Source: Chloroflexi bacterium AL-N1 (lineage in GTDB: Bacteria > Chloroflexota > Chloroflexia > Chloroflexales > Roseiflexaceae). Taken from it: a DNA stretch of 64,000 bases. Each line of letters begins with the position of its first letter. Position 1 is the stretch's first letter. Under the pieces are notes generated by a model. The model was not told where the DNA came from. It worked only from the letters and a program-made list of their open reading frames with translations, and did not search any database. A program made the translations under genes and the position numbers. Shown here piece after piece: positions 35,700 to 44,960 of the stretch. The DNA is taken from the NCBI GenBank assembly GCA_013122435.1, contig WYDT01000032.1, forward strand, positions 1 to 64,000, read 5' to 3'.

Positions 35700-37115
35700 C
35701 TATACATTCCGTGCCGGAAAGGTGACAACCACCGCAGAGATATTGTCTTCACCACCTGCCAGATTTGCACGGGCAATCAATTCACAGCAGGCGTCCTGGG
35801 GCCATATAGAATGATCAAGTACATCAATAATAACGTCTTCATCTAACATCCCCCACAACCCATCACTACACACTAACAACTGTATTGCATCACCAATTGG
35901 TTGATACGTAAAATCAACTTGTACATCAGGGCTTTGACCAACAGTTCGATAAAGCTGTGATCGTAGTGGATGATCACGGGCCTCTTCGGGATCAAGCTGT
36001 CCGACTTCGATGAGGCGGCCAACCGTTGAATGATCAGCCGTAATACACTGCATGCCAGTTGGTGTACGCAGATAGGCCCGTGAGTCCCCAACATGGGCAA
36101 CATACACACCATTCCCCAAAACAAGTGCAGCTGTGCATGTTGTCCCCATATCCGAGCCATTCGCACGCGCGTAGTCCCAAATGGTGCGGTTAGCCTCTTG
36201 GACTGCCAAAATCATAAGAGATTGTAGTGACTCAGTGACATTATCAGTTACCGCAGGAACAACCAGATCAGCTAAGACCTGTCTGACAACTGAACTCACA
36301 GCCAAACGACTGGCAATTTCTCCGCCATCGTGCCCACCCATTCCGTCAGCAATGATAAACAACCCCATCATGATATCTTGACTCTCGCGGGGAATAGACG
36401 AAGTAAGCGCATACACACTGTCTTGATTGATCGTTCGCACTCGTCCAACATCTCGTAGTACCGCTGCAGCAAAGCCTCGTTGCGAACGGAGTTGCACAAC
36501 TGCTGGTGCAATTCCATCGGTCAATTGTTGGGTTTCATCATTATTACTGTCAGATCCAGTTTCTACATCAGAAACTGAAGCATCTTCTTGTCGATTGTGC
36601 GGAGATGCTTTGCTTTGATGATCAGAAACATCGCTGGACGACACTTCATTCTCTGTATAATCTACGAGTGGCACCGTACCTTTTGAACGCGTGGGGACTT
36701 CATCATCACCAGATTGGTTACGAGCAGATGCCGACTCCCGCGTTTTTTGGGTGAGTGGTGCTGTCTCCTTTGATGGAGCCTCCACACTCTGATCTTTGCC
36801 AGCCTCGCAAGAAGACTCTTCCCACCATGCTTCTTGAGAAGCTGTTGGTGTTTCAATAGACTCGCTCTCAGTAGACGGCTGGGTTGTTTCGGGTTCAGAA
36901 TTGGAGGGGGGCTTTGGAGAGGGCAATATTGAGGTATCAGATGTATCTGATGAGGCTTTCTCGTGAAGAGGGTCGACCAATCCGGATGTTTCAGATTTAT
37001 CTGGCGTAAGCTCTGACATAGTGTTCAATGAAGCTGATACTGGTGTATCAGTTTTGTCTCGTCGCGGTGTCTCATCACGAGCATCACCTCGAAAGAGTTT
37101 ACGTAAAAAGGACAT
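35700..37115 (-). CDS. PP2C-type Ser/Thr protein phosphatase with long disordered N-terminus
   Basis: A 471-residue phosphatase. Residues 1 to about 225 are low-complexity, rich in Ser, Thr, Glu and Asp, and probably disordered; many Ser/Thr could be phosphorylated by the neighbouring kinase. The PP2C domain has all metal-binding motifs: RTINQDS, ADGMGGHDGGE, GTTCTAALV, HVGDSRAYL, CSDGLWGML and GGEDNISAVVV. It should reverse kinase signalling. ATG 37115 follows GGAGCACTGC. It lies 57 bases after the kinase gene in the same direction. Confidence 0.93.
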   Translation of the reverse strand: MSFLRKLFRGDARDETPRRDKTDTPVSASLNTMSELTPDKSETSGLVDPLHEKASSDTSDTSILPSPKPPSNSEPETTQPSTESESIETPTASQEAWWEESSCEAGKDQSVEAPSKETAPLTQKTRESASARNQSGDDEVPTRSKGTVPLVDYTENEVSSSDVSDHQSKASPHNRQEDASVSDVETGSDSNNDETQQLTDGIAPAVVQLRSQRGFAAAVLRDVGRVRTINQDSVYALTSSIPRESQDIMMGLFIIADGMGGHDGGEIASRLAVSSVVRQVLADLVVPAVTDNVTESLQSLMILAVQEANRTIWDYARANGSDMGTTCTAALVLGNGVYVAHVGDSRAYLRTPTGMQCITADHSTVGRLIEVGQLDPEEARDHPLRSQLYRTVGQSPDVQVDFTYQPIGDAIQLLVCSDGLWGMLDEDVIIDVLDHSIWPQDACCELIARANLAGGEDNISAVVVTFPARNV

Positions 37116-37171
37116 GCAGTGCTCCAATGTTTACAAAAGCATGTCAAATTGTAACGCAAAAGGAATAACAA

Positions 37172-39145
37172 TCATCCCTTTAATGCATACAACTGCTGAT
37201 CCATAGAACCAATATACACAACACCGTCTAACATTGTTGGTGATGAGACAACGGGTCCGTTTGTTTGATATTTCCAGACCAAGTCACCAGTTCCTGCATC
37301 AAGACAGTATACAAAACTGTCGGTACAACCAAAGTATACACGACCATTCTCAACATGCGGCGATGAGACAATTTGACTACCAGTGTCAAACTTCCAGGCA
37401 ACACGACCGTTCTTTATTTCTAGTGCGTACATAATTCCATCTGTACAGCCAAAAAATACTCGGGTACCTACTACGGTAGGCGAAGAGTTGAGATAGTGAT
37501 TCGCGCGAAACCGCCAAACAGGCCAGCCACCTTCATGATCAAGCGCGTAGAAGTTATTATCCATTGAGCCAATCAACACTAAACCATCAGCAAATGCTGG
37601 TGTGGCAAGGATTGGTTGTTGAGTCTTCTGTTTCCACTTCACCGACCCATTCCGAATATCAAAACAGTAGATATGACCATCATTACCGCCCACAAACACG
37701 GCTTCTTCAGTGATACACGCGGAAGAGCGAATAGGCATCCAGGAACGATGTCGCCAGATCACTGTGCCTCGTAGTCCGTCAATAGCGTAAAAATGTTGAT
37801 CATCAGAACCAACAAACACGACTCGGTCAGTGACGCGGGGTGAAGAGCGTGCTGACTTAGCCGTACGAAACGTCCAGCGTTTGGTACCACGTCGCACATC
37901 TAAGGCATAAATGACACCATCTTCAGAGCTAATGTAGACAAAGTCCTCCCAAACAGAAGGTGACGCTGCAATACCTCCTTCTGTGGCGTACTTCCAGCGA
38001 AATTCGCCCCGTTTAGCATCTATAGCGTACAAATTGGTATCATAGCAACCAATAAATACCATTGAGCCACTGGCGCAGGGTGAAGAACGAAGTTCATCTT
38101 CACAACGAAAGCTCCAGATTAGTTCAGTGCTACTTTCTTTCCCACGTGGTCGCGCAGTGGGCGCTGCATATGGTGTACCCGCCGTGTGTTGCGGAGCAAA
38201 TGCTGAAGCACCGAGAAAAGCCTCTTTCATCTCCTCGGCTGAATTCCAACGGTCATTGAGATCATATTCAAGTGATCGCATGATGACAGATTCAACTTCA
38301 GGAGAAACAGATTGACTTAGTTGCCGGATTGGTCGCTCCTGGAAGGTAAAAGGGGGTTCAAGACGTGGATCAGCTGCTGTGAGCAAGTGATGCAATGTTG
38401 CTCCAAGTGCATAGAGATCACTGCGTGGTTCAGCCAGACCACGATATTGTTCCGGTGGCGAATACCCTTCAGTCCCGATCATTGTTCCTTTGCGATCAGC
38501 GCGAATGAGATTACGCGCAATACCGAAGTCAATGAGCATAATCCGATCATCGGGAGTGACCATCACATTAGAAGGCTTAAGGTCTCGAAATATAACAGGA
38601 TCTGGATCATGAGAATGAAGATAACTGAGTACATCACAAATTTGAATAGCCCACTGAACCACACGTTCTTCGACGATGGGGTTTTTGGCATCATCAAGCA
38701 CTGCTTCCAAATCGTGACCAGGAACCAACTCCAGGATAAGGTAGATACGTCCATTTTCTTCAAAGAAGTCATAGACTTTCGGGATGGCTGGATGGTGGAG
38801 CATTGCTAACAAGCCCGCTTCACGCTCAAAGTTTTTGAGGTTGAGCAATCGGGTGTTCGAGTCAGGCGCACTTTGGTGCATTTCTTTAATAGCGCATAAC
38901 CGAGTGACATCCTTAAATCGCAGATCCCGTCCGCGATACACAACACTCATACCACCAACACCAAGGTTTCCCTCGATCATATAACGATCTTGCAGTGTTA
39001 CCCCTGGCTGCATTGCAGGAGTAGCAATGTTACGTTTCGTACCTGATTTATCCAGATTTATTGTAGCTTCTTCACCATTGTCATTTGTCATTTTGCTCGC
39101 CGCACCAATGCTCTTGGTTGTGCCTGCCTTTTTGATTAACGCCAT
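37172..39145 (-). CDS. Ser/Thr protein kinase fused to a PQQ-like beta-propeller
   Basis: A 657-residue kinase-propeller fusion. The Hanks-type kinase occupies about 54-325: the Gly loop GNLGVGGMSVVYRG, Lys87 in CAIKEM, the catalytic loop VIFRDLKPSN (Phe in place of the usual His of HRD), LIDFGIAR and GTEGYSPPEQY. Residues 345-657 are seven or eight PQQ-like propeller blades of the form W-x-x-SSP-x-V-x-V-G-x-x-D-x-x-YALD. There is no transmembrane helix between or before them, so both parts are cytosolic, whereas PQQ propellers in such kinases usually lie outside. It heads a cluster with phosphatase, VWA and FHA genes. Confidence 0.93.
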   Translation of the reverse strand: MALIKKAGTTKSIGAASKMTNDNGEEATINLDKSGTKRNIATPAMQPGVTLQDRYMIEGNLGVGGMSVVYRGRDLRFKDVTRLCAIKEMHQSAPDSNTRLLNLKNFEREAGLLAMLHHPAIPKVYDFFEENGRIYLILELVPGHDLEAVLDDAKNPIVEERVVQWAIQICDVLSYLHSHDPDPVIFRDLKPSNVMVTPDDRIMLIDFGIARNLIRADRKGTMIGTEGYSPPEQYRGLAEPRSDLYALGATLHHLLTAADPRLEPPFTFQERPIRQLSQSVSPEVESVIMRSLEYDLNDRWNSAEEMKEAFLGASAFAPQHTAGTPYAAPTARPRGKESSTELIWSFRCEDELRSSPCASGSMVFIGCYDTNLYAIDAKRGEFRWKYATEGGIAASPSVWEDFVYISSEDGVIYALDVRRGTKRWTFRTAKSARSSPRVTDRVVFVGSDDQHFYAIDGLRGTVIWRHRSWMPIRSSACITEEAVFVGGNDGHIYCFDIRNGSVKWKQKTQQPILATPAFADGLVLIGSMDNNFYALDHEGGWPVWRFRANHYLNSSPTVVGTRVFFGCTDGIMYALEIKNGRVAWKFDTGSQIVSSPHVENGRVYFGCTDSFVYCLDAGTGDLVWKYQTNGPVVSSPTMLDGVVYIGSMDQQLYALKG

Positions 39146-39219
39146 GCTTGTCCTCCGACAGGATACCTTGATGTTTTGTGTTATTTCTCATGCTCACATT
39201 ATTTTTCACATTATCGCTT

Positions 39220-39248
39220 ATTATAGAGCTTTCATGTCATTGAGGCAA
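39220..39248 (-). promoter_or_regulatory. Promoter of the kinase cluster
   Basis: Minus-strand TTGCCT (39248-39243), a 17-base spacer and a perfect TATAAT (39225-39220), about 75 bases before the kinase start. Confidence 0.65.
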
Positions 39249-39266
39249 CTACTTCTTAAGCGAGTC

Positions 39267-39283
39267 TTACAACAATGTTGTAA
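39267..39283. promoter_or_regulatory. 17-bp perfect palindrome in a divergent promoter region
   Basis: TTACAACA-A-TGTTGTAA is a perfect 8+1+8 inverted repeat lying just upstream of the -35 regions of the kinase cluster (39243-39248) and of a possible plus-strand promoter (TTGACA 39289-39294, TAGCTA 39312-39317). It is a candidate operator for either or both. Confidence 0.45.
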
Positions 39284-39431
39284 TCTTATTGACAAATTTG
39301 GACCATATTGATAGCTAACTTACAATTATGAACCGTTGACATGTGCTCATTCAAGCACTTTCATGCCATCTGAGCAGCTACTGTTACAACATACTCATTT
39401 TCTTAGTCGTTATGATACGAGGACATATCCT

Positions 39432-40391
39432 ATGACCAAACGCATTTTGATCACCGGCATTACCGGACCAGTAGGCAGTTTTCTAGCCGATTATCTGTTA
39501 ACGTTACCTGATCTTGAGATTCATGCTTTCAAACGCTGGCGTAGTGATTCACGACCAATTGAACATCTCCTCGATCGCATTACGATACACGAGGGTGATA
39601 TTGAAGACCCATTTGCAGTTGCAACAGCGGTGCGAACAGCTATGCCAGACCGGGTGTATCATCTTGCTGCACAAAGTTATCCCTCTGCTTCCTGGGATGC
39701 TCCCATCACAACACTACGTACGAATGTTGAGGGCACTATTAATGTCCTTGAAGCCATCCAATCATTTGCACCATCTGCACGGATTCATATCGCAGGCTCT
39801 GCTGCTGCCTACGGTTCTGTCGCGCCAGAACACGTTCCCATTCGTGAAACCCATCCACTACAGCCAACATCACCATATGGCGTCAGTAAAGTCACACAAG
39901 AGCTGCTTGGCCTACAATACCATTTGAGTTATGGGCTCCACATTATTCCAACGCGCTCCTTTATTCATGTTGGTCCCCGACAGGGAGATCGTTGTTCAGT
40001 ACAGACATTCTGTCGGCAGATGGCCCAGATTGAGTCTGGTAACCAACCTCCACTCTTATACGTTGGTAATATTGAAGCACAACGTGACTATACACATGTT
40101 ACCGATGTTGCACGTGCACTCTGGCTTGTACTTGAACAAGGGAACCCCGGTACCGTCTACAATATATGTTCTAGTATTGCAACCAGAATTGGTGATATAG
40201 TCGAGATGGTGCGTGAACGAGGTCAGGTGCCGACGCAGATCCAAGTTGATCGCGCACGACTCCGTCCTGTTGATGAACCGATCCTTGTTGGAGATAATAC
40301 ACGGTTGCGTCAGGATACGGATTGGAGACCGCAGATCGGTATGGATCACATTGTCGATGATGTGTTAGCATACTGGCGAAAGAGAGTATAG
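39432..40391 (+). CDS. NAD-dependent sugar-nucleotide epimerase/dehydratase
   Basis: A 319-residue extended SDR. The dinucleotide motif is GITGPVG (9-15). Catalytic Tyr and Lys are in PYGVSK and the Ser/Thr position is in HIAGSAAAYG. The sequence is closest in feel to GDP-mannose 4,6-dehydratase/RMD enzymes (HLAAQSYPSASWDAP, TNVEGTINVLEAI, HVGPRQGDRC), which make deoxysugar precursors. Specific substrate cannot be decided. ATG 39432 begins the conserved strand; the upstream extension to 39336 is unlikely. It stands alone and is divergent from the kinase cluster. Confidence 0.9.
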   Translation: MTKRILITGITGPVGSFLADYLLTLPDLEIHAFKRWRSDSRPIEHLLDRITIHEGDIEDPFAVATAVRTAMPDRVYHLAAQSYPSASWDAPITTLRTNVEGTINVLEAIQSFAPSARIHIAGSAAAYGSVAPEHVPIRETHPLQPTSPYGVSKVTQELLGLQYHLSYGLHIIPTRSFIHVGPRQGDRCSVQTFCRQMAQIESGNQPPLLYVGNIEAQRDYTHVTDVARALWLVLEQGNPGTVYNICSSIATRIGDIVEMVRERGQVPTQIQVDRARLRPVDEPILVGDNTRLRQDTDWRPQIGMDHIVDDVLAYWRKRV

Positions 40392-40438
40392 CTTACAGCT
40401 CATCTAAATAAGCAGGACACTAGTTAAGGATACAATGG

Positions 40439-41407
40439 GTGAATATCAAGTATGTATTTCGTTATATGGTTGCACTCTTTGTATTAGTGAGTGTCATCGC
40501 CATACCACAGTCAGTTGCTGCTGAGGATTTAGCAGTGGAACCGGCTGCAGGATCGCAGGGAAGCACATTCTCCTTTTCTGGAGGTGGTTATGAGGCAGAA
40601 GAACGTATAAGTTTCTGGTTGACCACACCAAATGGTGACACGATCGGTGATGAGCCCTACACAACCACTGCTGACGAGGAAGGGTTTGCCTTCTGGACCT
40701 GGCGGGCTCCTGATGATGCCGCTTTTGGCACATGGGTGATGGTAGGGTTTGGGAACTCCAGTCGTATGGCCCAAACAACCAGCTTTACGATTAATCGACC
40801 TGAAGGTCTGCCTGATACACCAACAGGTTCAGCAGTTGAACCATTGGAAGGACCACTGGCAACAACCTTTTCATTCAATGGAAGTGGTTTTGTGGCCGAT
40901 GAGCGCATCAGTTTCTGGGCCACGTCTCCAAACGGTGCGGTAGTTGGGGACAATAGCTACACAGCAACTGCCGACTCAAGCGGAGTAGCTCAATGGAACT
41001 GGACAGCACCTGATCGAGATGATACCAATGCGACACCTGGTCGATGGCATATGATCGGCTTTGGAAATGAAAGCCAAGTTTCAGTTGTTATTCAATTTAC
41101 GGTCACGGAAGATCCTGCACGGATAACTGATACAAGCGTTGAACCACCAGCGGGAACACCTGGCACTACGTTTACATTTACGGTCACTGGATTTGACGCA
41201 GAGGAACGTGTCAGTTACTGGATTACCCCACCAGACAGGAATGTTATTGGTGACGAATCATTCTATGTATCAACGGACGAAAATGGGAGTGCTACTTGGA
41301 CATGGGCGGCACCAGGTGATACACAACCTGGTGTATGGACGATGGTAGCGGTGGGCAGCGATAGCCGTGAAGGACAACAAATACCATTCACTATATCAAC
41401 AGAGTAA
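40439..41407 (+). CDS. Secreted protein with three Ig-like tandem repeats
   Basis: A 322-residue exported protein of unknown function. A signal peptide (about 1-28, cleaved near SVAA-ED) is followed by three repeats at about 29-120, 128-230 and 234-322. Each has the pattern VEPxxGxxxTTFxFxxxGFxAxERISFW, then a DG/GD-x-x-YTxTAD-x-x-G-x-A-x-W-x-W turn and a GxWxMVGFG strand. The repeats are beta-rich and probably Ig-like, like surface-filament or binding domains. No catalytic motif is present. The start is GTG 40439 immediately before the hydrophobic core. It has its own terminator shared with the convergent R2lox gene. Confidence 0.75.
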   Translation: MNIKYVFRYMVALFVLVSVIAIPQSVAAEDLAVEPAAGSQGSTFSFSGGGYEAEERISFWLTTPNGDTIGDEPYTTTADEEGFAFWTWRAPDDAAFGTWVMVGFGNSSRMAQTTSFTINRPEGLPDTPTGSAVEPLEGPLATTFSFNGSGFVADERISFWATSPNGAVVGDNSYTATADSSGVAQWNWTAPDRDDTNATPGRWHMIGFGNESQVSVVIQFTVTEDPARITDTSVEPPAGTPGTTFTFTVTGFDAEERVSYWITPPDRNVIGDESFYVSTDENGSATWTWAAPGDTQPGVWTMVAVGSDSREGQQIPFTISTE

Positions 41408-41440
41408 CCACATAACAGAATTTTCGATTGAGGAATAGGC

Positions 41441-41478
41441 AGAAAACGGTTGGTATTACGATATGCCAACCGTTTTCT
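41441..41478. terminator. Bidirectional terminator
   Basis: AGAAAACGGTTGG (41441-41453) and CCAACCGTTTTCT (41466-41478) form a perfect 13-bp stem around 12 bases. A- and T-rich arms allow termination on both strands between convergent genes. Confidence 0.8.
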
Positions 41479-41483
41479 CATGA

Positions 41484-42383
41484 TCACGCATCGTCTGAAT
41501 CGATCGTTGCCTGTGTTGAAATATATAACTCTTCTAATGACTGATTTTTTGCTCGTTCAATCCGCTCTAAACGCTTTTGGAATTGACTCAATGCATAGGA
41601 AGTAAAGTCATCCATGACTAAACCAAAAGGAACTGTTTCATAACTGGAGAATGCATCATCAATAACGCCAATAGCATAGACAACTAGTTCATTCATCTGT
41701 TGCTCAATCAAATCCCAGAGCTCTCGATCCTCTGCAATAAGCCGGGAGAGGAGAAATACTCCGTAGGCAATATGACGCGACTCGTCCTGCTTCAATAAAC
41801 GAACACCCTGCCGCTGGCCAGGCATAAGATCATTACGTTCTAGCATCGTGAAATAGGCATGGTAGCCTGTTTCAGCCAAGACACCCTCAACAATCATGTT
41901 GTACGTAAGGGACGCCTGGGCTTGAGCAGCCGGAGATGAATCGGTAACTAAACGGCCCATGGCCTGTGGGAGAGCTTCATAAAATAATGCACGATAATTT
42001 GCTGTGTGGTAATGACTCAAATCACCCGACACCTGAGCCACATCATCAAGAAAACGACGAAAAAAATCGAGATGTTTGGCTTCTTCCCAGAGAAATGTGG
42101 TGAGAAACATTTCTTCCTCAATACGACCTTCACGGGCAATCGTCATAATCAAAGGTAGCAGATCAAGCGTTACAGCTTCCTCACCAGCTTGAAATAACGA
42201 AGTCAAGCGAAGTACTAAATCACGCTCATCATCATTCAGATGCTGCCAATCCTGTATATCCTGACTAAAATCGATATCGCTGGGATTCCAGATACCAAAA
42301 CGCTTGGCTTTTTCAAACAAACGCATCGGCGGCAGATCGCGACGTAGCCTTCGAGTTGTGCTGGTAAATTCAGTGTGAATCAT
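41484..42383 (-). CDS. R2-like ligand-binding oxidase (R2lox)
   Basis: A 299-residue ferritin-fold protein related to ribonucleotide reductase R2 but of the R2lox group. All six metal ligands of the Geobacillus enzyme align with an offset of one: Glu68, Glu101, His104, Glu166, Glu201 and His204. Val71 and Tyr161, the pair that forms the ether cross-link on oxygen activation, are also present. R2lox proteins assemble a Mn/Fe centre and bind a long-chain fatty acid; their physiological reaction is unknown. The ATG follows GAGAGGAAT. It is nine bases downstream of a hybrid histidine kinase gene, so the two are co-transcribed, an unusual pairing that hints at redox or lipid signalling. Confidence 0.92.
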   Translation of the reverse strand: MIHTEFTSTTRRLRRDLPPMRLFEKAKRFGIWNPSDIDFSQDIQDWQHLNDDERDLVLRLTSLFQAGEEAVTLDLLPLIMTIAREGRIEEEMFLTTFLWEEAKHLDFFRRFLDDVAQVSGDLSHYHTANYRALFYEALPQAMGRLVTDSSPAAQAQASLTYNMIVEGVLAETGYHAYFTMLERNDLMPGQRQGVRLLKQDESRHIAYGVFLLSRLIAEDRELWDLIEQQMNELVVYAIGVIDDAFSSYETVPFGLVMDDFTSYALSQFQKRLERIERAKNQSLEELYISTQATIDSDDA

Positions 42384-42392
42384 ATATTCCTC

Positions 42393-44327
42393 TCAAGTAT
42401 CAAGAATTTCACGAATTTTCTGCGTTAACATATCAATACGATACGGCTTTGGAATAACAACTATAGTCTGGGAACTCCCAACTTCTCGTTTATAACCATC
42501 CTCATTGTGGTCGCTATCTACGATAAACAACGCACGCATATCTGGTTGCAGCGCTTGCATACGGTCAAGTGCATCACGACCACCGATCCGAGGCAGCGCC
42601 ATGTCAAGGATGACAAGATCAACGCTATCCCGATGTTGTTCAAACATGTTCACAGCTGCTACCCCATCCTCGGCAAGTAGCACATAGTAGCCAAGTTGTT
42701 CGAGCGTTACTATAATGAGTTGACGAAGAGTTGGGTCATGCTCAGCAATCAAAACGGTTTCCGTTCCCCCACGAAGAACATTCTGTGTCTTAACGGTAGA
42801 TGTTTGTGTTGGAAGTTCATAGGCAGGTAAAAAGACGGAGAAATCGGTCCCTTGATTTGGAGCACTAATGATTTGCATAAACCCACCATGCTGTTTGACG
42901 ATACCATAAACTACTGCAAGGCCAAGCCCTGTTCCATGTTCCTTCGTTGTAAAAAAGGGGTCAAAAATACGCTGTTGTGTTTCGTCATCCATGCCAACAC
43001 CTGTATCACGCACCACAATCTGTACGTAATGACCTGGTATTGCCCACGGATAGTTCTGGCATTCAGCGGCAGTAAGTGATACATTACGCGTTGCAATACA
43101 CAATAACCCACCATTAGGCATTGCGTCTCGTGCATTGACCACCAGGTTCAAAAGAATTTGCTGAGTCTGAGCAGGATCAACAAAGACTGGATTGATATCA
43201 GAGCTGAGTTGCATGTCTATTTCGACATCCTCACCAATCAGTCGGCGAAACATATGTGATAAGTCATGGATAGTTGCATTGATTTCAACAACATTGCGCT
43301 CCATTGGTTGGCGGCGGCTAAACGTTAAGAGTTGACGTGTAAGCGTTGCTGCACGAGTTGCTGCTTTCTCAATCTCCACTAAGAGGAGGTAATCCGGATG
43401 ATTTGATGATACCGTTTCCAGTATCAATTGAGCATTACCCATGATTGCAGTCAATACATTGTTAAAATCATGTGCGATACCACCTGCTAATGTACCGATG
43501 GCCTCCATCTTCTGTGATTGCCGCAATTGAGCCTCAAGATAGCGGTGTTCATCTTCAGCACGCCGCCGCTCACTAATATCGCGTGCCGTGCCATGTATGC
43601 CGACAGGACGATCATGTTCATACATTAAGCGTGTGCTGATCTCAACCGGAATACGACGCTGATCACTACACACAACTTCGACCTCATACACTGTTTTATG
43701 ATCCAGAATTGCATGCTTCCGGCGCAGATCATCTTTGATCAAAAAGTGATATTCTGGTGCGATAATGTATTCGATGCTTTGGCCAAGTACCTCAGCACGG
43801 GTGTAGCCTATTAGATCCTCAGCCGTTTTGTTAAACGAAGTGAGCAAACCATTCAGATCGTAGGTATAAATGCTATCTGATGCATGCTCAAAAAGATCGC
43901 GATAGAGTGACTCAACTTTTTGTCGCTGCCGAAATTCATCACGCTCACGTAATGCACGTTCGATCACTAGTGGTAGTCGTGATAGATGATGCTTTAACAC
44001 ATAATCAGTCGCACCTGCTTTCAAGCTCTCAATCGCAACCTCTTCACCAATCGTATCAGAAATTAAAATGTAGGGGATATCGAGCTGTCTTTCTTGAACC
44101 ATGCGTAATGCTGTGAGACCTGCTAAACCAGGTACATTATAGTTGGCCAGGATGAGATCGTAGAGACATTGACCATCTTGTAGATCGCTCAGACGGTCGG
44201 CAAATTGTTGGCCTGTTGACACCCGCTTCCACTCACAAAGAAAACCAACCTGTTCAAGTGATACCACCACCAGTTCTGCATCATGATGATTGTCTGCTAA
44301 GATGAGCAGATACAGTTTTCCTTCCAT
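42393..44327 (-). CDS. Hybrid histidine kinase with pseudo-receiver, PAS and C-terminal receiver
   Basis: A 644-residue soluble kinase. Residues 1-125 form a receiver domain in which the phospho-acceptor is Asn62 (LILANYNVPG) rather than Asp, so it should not be phosphorylated. A PAS domain with PAC motif lies at about 140-255, then HisKA with His286 in GGIAHDFNN, HATPase (VRDTGVGMDDE, GTGLGLAVV) and a C-terminal receiver with Asp in LVILDMALPRIGG. There is no membrane helix, so sensing is cytosolic, possibly through PAS. The C-terminal receiver probably receives the phosphate from His286. It is the first gene of an operon with R2lox. Confidence 0.92.
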   Translation of the reverse strand: MEGKLYLLILADNHHDAELVVVSLEQVGFLCEWKRVSTGQQFADRLSDLQDGQCLYDLILANYNVPGLAGLTALRMVQERQLDIPYILISDTIGEEVAIESLKAGATDYVLKHHLSRLPLVIERALRERDEFRQRQKVESLYRDLFEHASDSIYTYDLNGLLTSFNKTAEDLIGYTRAEVLGQSIEYIIAPEYHFLIKDDLRRKHAILDHKTVYEVEVVCSDQRRIPVEISTRLMYEHDRPVGIHGTARDISERRRAEDEHRYLEAQLRQSQKMEAIGTLAGGIAHDFNNVLTAIMGNAQLILETVSSNHPDYLLLVEIEKAATRAATLTRQLLTFSRRQPMERNVVEINATIHDLSHMFRRLIGEDVEIDMQLSSDINPVFVDPAQTQQILLNLVVNARDAMPNGGLLCIATRNVSLTAAECQNYPWAIPGHYVQIVVRDTGVGMDDETQQRIFDPFFTTKEHGTGLGLAVVYGIVKQHGGFMQIISAPNQGTDFSVFLPAYELPTQTSTVKTQNVLRGGTETVLIAEHDPTLRQLIIVTLEQLGYYVLLAEDGVAAVNMFEQHRDSVDLVILDMALPRIGGRDALDRMQALQPDMRALFIVDSDHNEDGYKREVGSSQTIVVIPKPYRIDMLTQKIREILDT

Positions 44328-44960
44328 GGAACCGCCTTTCCTAACAACGCATTGTCCATACTAAACTCTGTTAGTACATCTCAGGTCGACCTGTTTATAG
44401 CACGACCGAAACTAGACGTATAAAAGTAGTTAGTCTGACAAGGCTATGTTCTCACCCAAAAAAGTCAAAACATAAGCTGTCTTACACTGCCGATTGCAAA
44501 CCTATCACGTTAGCGGCGTATAGATAGTCTAACATCACCACGCCATCACATGCAATAATTAATTCAGATTGGACGTTTCGTTCAGCTGATGACCCCTAAA
44601 CTAAACAACAAGATGTGTATCTGTATGATGCAGTATGAAAGCACAAGCATTAAACAGGTTCCTAGGAAAAGCACATAAATCAAACCCTCTCATACCTCGA
44701 AACACATTATCACGATGACAGCATTATCTCATCCAAATATTCTGAAACATGAGAAATTAATGTTGACAACTATGCTACTTGTCTGACAACAATTCGCATT
44801 GAAATTGATCGTAGTGATGCTGAGGCAACATGCGAAAATAACACAGGTAACTAGATGCAGTAGGATAATTATACTACTGAATATACAGCATAAGTAACCC
44901 AGTACACAATTGCGACTGACTCAAAACAAACAGCCTCTCATATCACAGGAGCAAGTACCC
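44328..44960. other. Long AT-rich intergenic region
   Basis: Over 600 bases between the divergent hybrid kinase and the giant repeat protein. TTGACA occurs near 44763 but has no good -10 at the right distance. No open frame, hairpin terminator or long palindrome was found. Confidence 0.5.
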
